Made by a program: the position numbers and the translations under genes. Shown here piece by piece: positions 10,414-20,130 of a stretch of DNA of 64,000 nucleotides. The stretch's first letter is position 1; each line of letters begins with the position of its first letter. The stretch lies in the NCBI GenBank assembly GCA_036873755.1, contig JAVTVY010010595.1:186001-250000 (forward strand), written 5' to 3'. Origin of the DNA: Hanleya hanleyi (taxonomy: Eukaryota > Mollusca > Polyplacophora > Lepidopleurida > Hanleyidae). Below the pieces are notes generated by a model. It was not told the DNA's origin. It searched no databases and saw nothing but the letters and a program-made list of their open reading frames with translations.

Positions 10414-11924
10414 CTGCAGGCCCTGATAATATTCATTATCAGCGTTTGAAACATCTACCGGAATCATCTCTAGAAATCCTATTACGCATATTCAATAGAC
10501 TTTGGTATAGAGAAGAATTTCCTCCGTCATGGCACAATGCCATAGTTATACCAGTACCAAAACCTGGTCGTGACCATACAGACCCTGGTAATTATCGTCC
10601 GATTTCACTGACTAGCTGTGTCTGCAAAACAATGGAACGCATGATAAATGATCGCCTTATTTGGTACATGAAAACTGAAAAGAAACTTACTGATATTCAA
10701 GCTGGTTTCCGGAAAAATAGAAGTACCATTGATCATTTAGTCAGATTAGATTCGTATGTTAATTCTTAAAGATCTTCAAAAGATGGGATTAAAAGGTCGT
10801 TTACCCGTTTTTATTTCCAACTTTTTGAATGATAGACAATTCCAAATTCGTTTGGGTACAACTATGTCAGATCATTTTGATCAAGACCAGGGTGTCCCAC
10901 AGGGCAGTATTTTGTCTACTACTATGTTTAGTATCAAGATCAACAGCTTGGCTGCAGTTCTGAATAAATCAATTGATGGCTCACTTTTTGTAGACGATTT
11001 CAATATATCGTGTAGTGGGAAAAGTATACACAATATTGAGAGAACATTACAACTTTGTCTAAACAGAATTCAGAAATGGTGTTTAGAAAATGGTTTCAAA
11101 TTCTCCAGAGCTAAGACAAATTGTATACACTTTTTGCAGAAAATATTTCCAGCACAAAGATCCAGAACTAAAATTAGACGGAACTGAAATCAAAGTGGTA
11201 AAAGAGGTCAAATTTCTAGACATATTGTTTGATCAACGACTAGCATTCAAATCACATATAAATTGCTTAAAAGCCAAATGCACGAAAGCTCTAGATTTGT
11301 TGAAAGTAGTTGCCAGCTATAAGTGGGGGGAGCGGGAGATCAGCAAACTCTCCTTCATTTATATCGATCACTTGTTCGTTCCAAACCTCGATTGTTTACA
11401 ATGGTGTAAGCAAGTCAAGCTTGGCAAAGCTAGATCCTATTCTCCATCAAGGACTAAGGCTTTGCCTCGGTGCGTTCAGAACATCACCCAAAGAAAGCTT
11501 GTATGTCGAAGCGGATGAATTTCCTTTAGAATTTCGGAGTATTAAAATATCGCTGCAATATATCACAACACTGCGTTCGAACCACTCAAATCCTGCATAT
11601 AACTGTGTTTTCAACCCTCAGTACGCAGATTTATATTCATAAAAACCCTCGATTATTCCACCTCTTGGAATCCGTATGAAACCACACCTTGTAGCAGCTG
11701 GTATTAAAGTTAGTCAAATTTTACCTAACGGGCTCTTGCCAACTCCACCATGGCAGTTAGCCACGCCAGAAGTAGATATTTCACTGACTAAATATAAAAA
11801 GCCAGACACGAGCCAGCTCGTGTATACACAAGAATTTGGTCTACTGAGAGAGAAATACAGATCACATCAGGCTATTTATACAGATGGTTCTAAAGATGGC
11901 GAGAGAGTAGCATGTGCTACTATC
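10414..11924 (+). pseudogene. LINE ORF2 fragment (RT to start of RNase H), I-superfamily type
   Basis: It encodes, with breaks, PGPDNIHYQ-like pre-RT sequence, NAIVIPVPKPGRDHTDPGNY, QAGFRKNRSTIDHLVRLDSY, QGVPQGSILSTT and SLFVDDFNISCSG (RT motif C as FVDD), then the RNase H start YTDGSKDGERVA. Compared with the copy at 56.9-59.7 kb it lacks about 99 bp at ~10759, which removes RT motif A with the catalytic Asp (FFDLEKAYD in the intact form). A frame change near 11130 and another near 11320 break the rest. It has neither 5' nor 3' end and is fused to an unrelated repeat on the left, so it is a dead fragment. Confidence 0.85.
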
Positions 11925-14900
11925 TGTCAAGATTAGACCTTCCATATAGGCTGATTTGTGTTTCGCTGATTTATTATTTACTTTTTGAAACCGATTAATG
12001 TCTGTTTTTGTAATCGAATGTTCAAATCGAGTCGACCCTAAAACTACACAGTGCGTGTCGTCTTATATGAAGTCCTATGTAGGGCGGTACCGAGTTGTAC
12101 TGTGTGGTAGGCCTCGCTGTGGCTCGTGTCATCTTATATGAGGGTTCTCGTTAATTTTCACAGCATAAACAGTAAAGTTTTATATTTGCATAGTGATAGT
12201 GTCATGCGACATTGGAAACGGTGATTGGCTGTACAGTACAAGTGACAGGGACACACACAGCTGAACAGGTGGAGAAGTTAGTTCACTCAGCCAAAAAAGT
12301 CCAGTGTTGAAAGGACGTGTTTTTTTGTGAACTTACCAGATAATTATATACTCGCAAAGTACAGCTATGCAGGAGTATATAGTTTAGTTTGATGTCCGAG
12401 AAGATATTGTGTCGTCCACCGATCCACATACTTAAATGCAGTGAAGTTGTGAGATGGAGACGCACATGTGCTGGACAGTGACGATATGTAAACGTTACAT
12501 GTGCTGATTACCCAATTCTGCAGCACATATTGGAGGTGTGCATGGCTGCACATGTATTGCGATACTGTGGTATTGCATGCGAACTTTCAGACTGCGGTCT
12601 GGGCGAACATTTGTGACTGTTGCGGGTGAAGTGTTATTCGGTGAAATTTCGCGCCGTGGAATTCTGTGGACTGGACTTGAAAGCAGACAAGCCATCAGGA
12701 GCATACAGCCAGGCGTGTCTGGATACAGAACTTATTCGGTAAGCTGTTATATCTATTTTGACGCAGAGCTATCAGAGTTGACTGTACATTAAATTGTTAA
12801 ATCCGAACACTTGAAGGAACGTTATCAAATGAACGCTCGGTGTGCTTGCTGGCATTGGACATATTATTGGCAAGTTTCACTTGTTTCACTAATGAACTAA
12901 ATCGCAGTATTGCGTCATTCTTTTCATAAACAATCTGATCTAATAATTCATTACTCTGAGAATTACCGGTTTCCTGACCAAAGTTATGTGCCAATATTTT
13001 GGTAATGTTACACTCGAAAGTTTAGTGAAACAGGTATTATGTAAACACAGCTGCATGCTTGCATTTTGATAAAGTACACTCAAAGAATACGGTCTTTGGT
13101 CACAGAACATCAACTTGGTAAACAACACTGTATATTTAGGATTGCTCACCTTCTGTTCTGGGCATCTCATTACGCACGGATCTGCTCACCTGTGAAACCT
13201 GCCAACACCTGGCCAAACTGGTCTTTGAAGTCTATTGTGATTGGTAATGACGTCACATTCCTAGGTAACAAAGACAACACCCTGGAATCAAAATCGAATA
13301 GTAATTTAGACTTCAGACGCACGCAATGCGAGACCGAATAAGCAGCAAACGTTTCAGTGTAACAACAACAACGGCTACAGATCAGCACTTTTCAAAACAA
13401 CCATGGATGAAACTCAGTCAAAAGGTGAAGTTATCAACTCATAGTGCTTCGATATGCTTTTATACGTGATGTGAGAGGCAAAGCAAAGAAACAATGGCAT
13501 TATTATTGCTTGGATACTCATTGTAAAATTTCTGCACGAGCTTTTCGCTTCCTTTAGCCTTGTCGTTCACTTCCGGTGCAAGTAGGTCACGTGCAAGATA
13601 TGTCGAGGCTCATAACGGGGGGTACTCGGTAGCCGCATAAAATGATGCGCATCGCACCCGCTTTGTAAGCAAGAGCATTTCACGTTTCACTTAAGAATCA
13701 TCAGAAGTTTCCACGTATGATCGTGCCATGCGTTCGAATGATGCTTTCTAAGGTCAATCCCATGAGTTTTCAGTGCACATATTTCACATCTTTTCTCAAT
13801 GACAGGCTCGAGTTATAATAAAAACTCACCACTTTTTTTCATGGAGTAGGACAGCCATCTCCATGCAGATGGCATCGAGTTGTCATTCATTAATATTTGT
13901 GAACAGCGGCCCACGTACTGACGATAATCATTAAAAGATATACATGTAATATAACTGAGATATTTATAGTGAATCAGAATCAATTTTAGACTGAGGTCAG
14001 GATCAAATACGCACATACAATAACTAACTAACACGGCGAGTTTACTAGCTACCTGGAGTGGTAATACTGGTAAAACATGCAACCATTATCTGATTAATAC
14101 CTGATCGATGATATGATTCATACTGTTCGGTAGGCCTATCGTACCGTAGAGATTAGGGTACACTGGGACATTTTTCACCTTTTTCCAAAAAAAAAATCTG
14201 TTATTATTTTTCTGTAGTGTAACGTTCTTTGCTCCCGTTATAAGTTATATTTAGAAGGACATCCCCATACAAAAAAACTGAAATATATGTTATATATTTT
14301 CTCCACAATTCCTTTTTAAAAACGTAAAAAACGTGTCACATTTTGCCTCACTATGGGGGTACACTACATGGGACAACCACTGGGTTGGGATGGGGCAATT
14401 ATCAAAATACATGTTATATCAAGTATATAGTAATATGTTTCATAGGAGTTAAGAAGATTCAACAGCGATGGTGAAATTAGTTGCTATTAGACCCAGGCTT
14501 TACGTAGAATATTTTCCAGCGGCCAAATTTGAGAAAAATATAATTTGAATGATTCTCATTTCAACGAAAGCAATTGACTTTGAAACTGTTTGCAGAACTC
14601 ATAAAATCTGATATCATCAGCAATTGCTATCATATATGAAACAAAATAATGCTTTATAATAGCAATTTGGCATGAAAGTAAATTTCACCATTTCATTACT
14701 ATTGTCCCAGTGTGCCCCAGCAAAAGTGTCCCAGTCGGCCCCAGGTGCATAATATTTTTCGTTCTATGTAAAAACCTAATACATACATCCGAGATAATAA
14801 ATCGATATGATTTAAATTGTACCTTTGACCATCCTCTCTCAGTGGTAACAAAACAGCAACGAAGTACTGTTGAAAACTTGGCATAAGAAAATATCATCCT

Positions 14901-15106
14901 CAGTCCTCCAAATTTACTTGGACTGCTGAAAAACAATTACTATGCTCGTAAATTTTTACCAATCATAGTTTTTATTTGTAAACAATATAGGTATTGTATG
15001 GGGGTGGTAGCTTTCTGTTGATCATATTATAATGTGCTTCCTGTACGTAACAAGGGAGCTAGACGGCTTCTCCCACTGTGCCTCATGTTCCACTTTATCC
15101 CAATCT
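11925..15106. other. No recognisable gene; motif pair GTACACTGGGACA
   Basis: Most of this stretch shows nothing I can assign. A minus-strand frame at 12797-12994 has normal amino-acid composition but no family signature. GGGTACACTGGGACA at ~14156 and its near complement TGTCCCAGTGTGCCCC at ~14703, with a diverged extra copy at ~14724, suggest the eroded ends of a ~0.6-kb inverted-repeat element, unproven. Confidence 0.3.
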
Positions 15107-15108
15107 TA

Positions 15109-16283
15109 TGATGGCCGAGAGGGCCATCGCACTTCGCCCTCAAGAAGTATGGGGCGAAGTCGCGATAGTAGGAAGACGCGAAGCGATAATGCGAAGTCGG
15201 GAAACGATAGTTCGAAGCGAAGCGCGAAGTCGCGAAGCGATGCGCGAAGTCGCGAAGCGAAGAGCGAAGTCGCGAAGCGAAGCGCGAATTCGCGAAGCGA
15301 TGCGCGAAGTCGCGAAGTGAAGTGCGAAGTCGCGAAGCGAAGCGCGAAGTCGCGAAGCGAAGCGCGAATTCGGGAAGCGAAGCGCGAAGTCGCGAAGCGA
15401 AGCGCGAAGTCCCAAAGCGAAGCGCGAATTCGCGAAGCGATGCGCGAAGTCGCGAAGCGCAGTGCAAAGTCGCGAAGCGAAGCGCGAATTCGGGAAGCGA
15501 TGCGCGAAGTCGCGAAGCGAAGTGCGATGTCGCGAAGCGAAGTGGGAAGTCGCGTAGCGATGCGCAAAGTCGCGAAGCGAAGTGCGAAGTCACGAAGTTG
15601 CGAAATCGCGAAGCGAAGTGCGAAGTCGCGAAGCGATGCGCAAAGTGGCGAAGCGATGCGCGAAGTCGCGAACCGAAGCGCGATGTCGCGAAGCGAAGCG
15701 AGAAGTCGCGAAGCGAAGCGCGAATTCGCGAAGCGATGCGCGAAGTCGCGAAGCGAAGTGCGAAGTCGCGAAGCGAAGTCGCGATAGGAAAATAGATGTT
15801 TGCGTAAACATAGCCATTATAGCAATCTAACTGTTATTGTGGTACAACAGCAATCAATATTAATGTGATAAATTTGAAATTATACCTGAAATTCGACAGT
15901 CAACCGATATCAACGGTGCTGAGTGAAGCCTCGTTCCGAATTGAGCGTGACATGCGCAGTGATTTCTTTCATACCACTTCGCGCTTCGCTTCGCGACTTC
16001 GAGCTTCGCTTCGCGACTTCGCGCATCGCTTCGCGACTTCGCGCTTCGCTTCGCGACTTCGCAACTTCGTGACTTCGCACTTCGCTTGGCGACTTCAAAC
16101 TTCGCACTTCGCTTCGCGATTTCGGACTATCGCTTCGCGACTTCGCATTATCGCTTCGCGTCTTCGCGTTATCGCTTCGCGTCTTCGCATTATCGCTTCG
16201 CGACTTCGCATTATCGCTTCGCGTCTTCGTACTATCGCGACTTCGCCCCATACTTCTTGAGCGATGGCCCCTCTCGACCATCA
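15109..16283. mobile_element. Palindromic TIR element built of a 20-bp CpG-rich satellite
   Basis: The outer ends are inverted: TGATGGCCGAGAGGGCCATC at 15109 and, on the complement of 16283, TGATGGTCGAGAGGGGCCAT. Inside them on both arms follow TCAAGAAGTATGGGGCGAAG and a GATAATGCGAAG segment. TA dinucleotides flank both ends (15107-15108, 16284-16285), consistent with a Tc1/mariner-type duplication. The left arm (to ~15790) is a 20-bp tandem repeat (GCGAAGTCGCGAAGCGAAGC and variants) in strict register at 15221-15590; the right arm (from ~15975) is the inverted, shorter counterpart. A ~185-bp AT-rich spacer separates them. The long RSREAKREVAKRSAKSRSEA-like frames on both strands are by-products of a stop-poor repeat. 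Confidence 0.85.
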
Positions 16284-16285
16284 TA

Positions 16286-17443
16286 GGAGAACGATGAGCA
16301 ATGAGTGTGAGTGTGAAGTTTGGGCATAACTTTTTAAGGGAGATGACACAAATTCATCATCCTTGAAAGATGATTACCGTCACCATTTAAAGGTGGCGCC
16401 TCTAACCAGTTACCTTCTTTACAAAAGTTGAAAGAGGCTGTAGACTGGGGAAGATTTCACAAACGGTAATGATGTGTGGCATTCGTGGGAGAAAACGGGA
16501 GCATTCGGGACAAGTCTGCTGTCTAGTGGCGCAAATAAAAGTGCGGATCAAGTGCGGATTGCGGGCGTCATGTGTGGATGAAGTACGGATTGCGAGCAGC
16601 ATGTGCGGATCACGTGCAGAATTTTTCACCATAAACCGCAAGTTAAGGACATCAAACCTCACATATTGGTGCAACTCTCGCGAGAACCAGCTGTAAGCTT
16701 CACACAAGGGGAAACTCGGCATCACACGCCATACTGCCGTAACGTTTTATCAGAATTTCATGAATTCGGCATGGTTCTTAGCCACAAGATGTCAATAGGT
16801 AGCGTTTCCGCAAGATTGATGATCCTCGTTTTAGTGCGAATTATTCCTTGACACGCAATAAATTTAAAACGCTTTATCGCATTCATCTGGAATCCGGCAT
16901 ATGTGTTCCTTAACCTACACTATTACCGTATTCTCCAGTAGTATAGAAAGTGCATTTAAGGTTTTTGATGTGGGGCGGTGGGCCCTATTTCATGCGATTA
17001 GTTGCATGCTACAAATCAAGGGATTCTTCACCGAATCGTTAAAACAAATCACGGCGTGAGAAATGGCGTTTAGGGATACGTGAGTTGGATCAAAGGGGTC
17101 TTTGACTTAGCCATTGGCTTCAGAGTCGTGAACACTGACTGCGCAAGCGCGCACTACACCGAGTAATAAAGAAATGAAAAATGGGTTCCTATTGGTAAGG
17201 GGCATCACATATGATATTAAAGGTATGTCACGTGATCTAAGATCATCCAAACTGGTCGCATAAATAGGTCAATACTGCATAGCAGGACAAGGTCAAAGGT
17301 CAAGGAGTAGCATATAGAAAAGGCAAATGAGGAGGAAATACAGGGCAAGTGACGGGTTGTGTTGATGATATCAAGGATCGTGATACGTAGAACCCGAGCA
17401 TTTATTTTTTCGAAGGAGCATAACCCAAGTTGTGCATATCAGT
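16286..17443. other. No gene recognised
   Basis: Only short frames without family signatures. Around 16540-16620 the word GTGCGGAT recurs three to four times in diverged form. The sequence at 16665-16690 (GCAACTCTCGCGAGAACCAG) resembles that at 19664-19685 just after the LINE, so a duplicated segment may flank it. Confidence 0.4.
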
Positions 17444-17456
17444 TCTTGCATCTTGG

Positions 17457-19650
17457 GGACCCGGATGTAGAGAGATTGGGAGTCGGACGTGTTTTCACTT
17501 CGCTCCGTGAAATTTGTCTATTTCTGCGTATTTCAGCTGATATTAGCTCTGATTTTTGTGTAATGTATTTTGTGAATACTTTTGGCAAATACCTGTGGTG
17601 AAAGTTTAGAATTATTTCTCAGTTTTTTGCTGTTCAGGGCGTTTTTCTGACTTAGTCAGTTTGGCTTGGTTTGGGAAGGCAGAGAGCCGCCATTACTGCC
17701 GCTCGGTCTTTGTGACCGAGAGGGTTGGTGTGTTTTCTCTCTGTCTCCCTCTTCTCTGTTTGTTCGCTGTCTGTAAATATTTCGTATTTTGCTGTTGTAT
17801 ATATATTTCTCCTTGTTGATTGGATCTAGTCTGAAGTTGGTTCGTTTTTCGTTCGACTTGCCGTAGGTCGATTTGCACATAATATTTATTATTTACTGAA
17901 GTTTTATTGCTAGGCATTATAGGCTGAGCCCTAAGTGTACAGCTGTACGCTAGCCAGCTCTCAGAGTACACGTTTGAGCGAGTCTTTTGTTCTCTGTTCT
18001 TTTGTTCGTCGGTATCACCTAGCAACGGACCCGGTTTAGAACTGGGCTATTGTCCGGCCGAGACAAGGTTCAGATACAGTGTATTATTGTATTGCTTGTA
18101 TAGTTTTCACATTCACCTTTAGAGTGGGGCTCCCTCAGGGGGGTAGACGATGTTTACTCTGTGGGGAGGCACACTACTGAGGCTTGTGTGTGTCACTATT
18201 TGTGGTTTGTATTAAGATTCCCTTGTGGACTTTGGATTTTTTTCACTATGGCATTTAGCAAGTTTAATAGGTCACTGAGCCTAAAACTTCACGGTCTAGA
18301 GAGAGCAGATCCGGAAGATATATATAACGCATTGAAAGACACTGTTGGATCAGGGCCGAAAATTCTTAAAGGTCTAGTACAGGTATCCAATACCTTGTGG
18401 AACCTCACAGTAGCAAATGAGAATACCAAAGCTCGCCTAGTGCTGGAAGGTATTCACGTTGGAGATCAATTTGGCTATTTTGAGGAAATTGATCCAGGGA
18501 AATTGCTGGTAAAAATGAAAGGACCATGCGATTTCACAGATTCTGAGATCAAACGTGCTTTTGAGTTTTATGGAGATGTTCTCTCTTTACAAAGGGAGTC
18601 CTATTCGTTTGATAGACAGTTTGAATCTGGAGTTAGGAGAATTTGGATGACGAAATTCAAACGTGATCTTCCTTCTATTTTGATTGGAGGTTTGAGACTT
18701 CCTGTATGGTATAACGGTCAAGTAAAAACATGTTATACTTGTGGATCAGAAGATCACATGAACTGGAAGTGTCCCTATAAAAATAAATGCCTGATCTGTC
18801 ATCAAGAAGGACACTTTAAAAAAACCTGTCCAAAAGCCAAACAGGTTTCTGGAGATACCGTAACCAACGCCAGAAAGCGTAGTTCCTCTGGTCCTCGCTC
18901 TGCTCCACCCGCAGACGTCCGAAGAGGACTTAGCGCTGTAGACCTAGACCTGTGGAAGATTGTAGGCCCTGACGGCAAACCTATCAAACGTCATCAGAAG
19001 ATAGCTGCCGCCGAGAGCAATGAGAAAACCCCAAACCGCTACGAGTGTCTCGAGGACGCGATGGATGAAGGTTGTAATTCAGAGAATGAAGATGTCGATG
19101 ATGAAGATGTTAGTGAAAGTGAAGTTTGCGATGATGTAAAAGTCAAAGCAGGTGATCAGAAGCCAGGTGATCAGAAGTCGGTTTCTGATCAAATTGAAAG
19201 TGTTGATTTAGTAGTAAGTCCGGAATTGAAGGTTGACAACTTACCGGATACTGGTCACATGCTTTCCGATGAGTATCTGGAGTGTAGTGATCATCCGGAG
19301 TCTCAGGTGTGTACTGATCGTCCGTTAAAAGGCGAGACTTCCTTGAACCAAAGGTCGAAAGACTTGTTGGTACAAGACAGAAAGGAGTTTATAAGCAGGA
19401 AAATAAAAGACAGGAGAGAACAAATGAAACAAGATAGGAAAGGTCAAAAAAGATTACCCAAAATAAAACGTACATGATGGCTAAGCTAACCTTATATATC
19501 TTGGCTTGAGCAGTTTGTGTTTTATTGATGTTTGTACCTGTTTTAACGCATTAGTTTACCGAGTTTTTGAATTGAGTACTATCGTCGCTATATAGCTGAA
19601 ATATTGCTGAATGCGACGTTAAACCCTAATTCTCTCTCTCTCTCTCTCTC
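17457..19650 (+). mobile_element. ORF1-only LINE (internal deletion of ORF2), with 13-bp TSD
   Basis: The 5'UTR starts GGACCCGGATGTAGAGAG and matches the starts of the copies at 53.2, 53.8 and 62.2 kb. ORF1 is intact. About 45 bp after ORF1 the sequence jumps (~19527) from the normal ORF1-ORF2 junction straight to the 3'UTR (ATGTTTGTACCTGTTTTAAC), so all of ORF2 is missing. The end is GCTGAAATATTGCTGAATGC, GACGTTAAACCC and (TC)n. A target duplication TCTTGCATCTTGG lies at 17444-17456 and 19651-19663. The copy therefore inserted by target-primed reverse transcription, either after the deletion arose or with a later deletion. It is comparable in layout to mammalian HAL1 elements. Confidence 0.9.
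18248..19477 (+). CDS. LINE ORF1 protein, gag-like with two CCHC zinc knuckles
   Basis: This is a nucleic-acid-binding ORF1 of a non-LTR retrotransposon, expected to coat the element RNA. I choose the ATG at 18248 (MAFSKFNRSLSLK) because the copy at 54.5 kb shares it (MAFRKFDRSLSLK), although an open frame extends further upstream. The product is 409 residues. Residues 1-160 are a conserved N-terminal domain (…VRRIWMTKFKRDLPSILIGG…). Knuckles are at ~162-175 (CYTCGSEDHMNWKC) and ~181-194 (CLICHQEGHFKKTC), both C-x2-C-x4-H-x4-C. An acidic disordered tail follows (~300-365), then a basic C-terminus ending LPKIKRT. There is no frameshift or stop, unlike the other copies. With no ORF2 downstream it would need an enzyme in trans. 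Confidence 0.9.
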   Translation: MAFSKFNRSLSLKLHGLERADPEDIYNALKDTVGSGPKILKGLVQVSNTLWNLTVANENTKARLVLEGIHVGDQFGYFEEIDPGKLLVKMKGPCDFTDSEIKRAFEFYGDVLSLQRESYSFDRQFESGVRRIWMTKFKRDLPSILIGGLRLPVWYNGQVKTCYTCGSEDHMNWKCPYKNKCLICHQEGHFKKTCPKAKQVSGDTVTNARKRSSSGPRSAPPADVRRGLSAVDLDLWKIVGPDGKPIKRHQKIAAAESNEKTPNRYECLEDAMDEGCNSENEDVDDEDVSESEVCDDVKVKAGDQKPGDQKSVSDQIESVDLVVSPELKVDNLPDTGHMLSDEYLECSDHPESQVCTDRPLKGETSLNQRSKDLLVQDRKEFISRKIKDRREQMKQDRKGQKRLPKIKRT

Positions 19651-19663
19651 TCTTGCATCTTGG

Positions 19664-20130
19664 CTCAACTCTCACGAGAACTGCCTCTATGTCTCACAAA
19701 CGAAGTAGTATACAAAGTCAAATTGGTGTCATATATAGGTACCTGGAACACGCGACAGAGAACCCAAATGATGCGAGATCTGGAGGTTGGGCAGATTCTC
19801 ATCTCTGGAGTAAGGCTTTTTCACTAGAGTAGGTTGATGGAGTGCGTGTGCGCAGATTCACAGAATAGTATAGCAAGCCCAACACGAGTCGTACAGGTAA
19901 GTGTGGAGTCACGTGACCGGAAATGTTGCTATCGTGGATCAGACATGACGTTATCAACCCTCTTCCTCTGGTCTCCACTCCCTCCTTCAAATGTGACAAT
20001 GTTTGCACCCGCTATACTAATGATGTTCAAACCTCCCAACATAATACAATGGACGCATAACAATAGTGCGCATGTCCTCTATTTCGTGGTTCGTATCTTT
20101 GCTAAACACGAATATGACTTTCTTTTACAG
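19664..20130. other. Upstream of the large gene; acceptor at its right end
   Basis: No coding exon is certain here. It ends in a good 3' splice signal, TTTCTTTTACAG at 20119-20130, used to define the start of the next exon. A first exon and promoter should lie upstream but I cannot locate them. Confidence 0.4.

Noticed and set aside
15027..15830. Long Arg/Ser/Ala/Lys-rich frames on both strands
   Set aside because: Produced by a stop-poor 20-bp repeat; open in several frames at once, which real genes are not.
19615..19652. (TC)n as an independent microsatellite
   Set aside because: It is the tail of the LINE, as in five other copies here.
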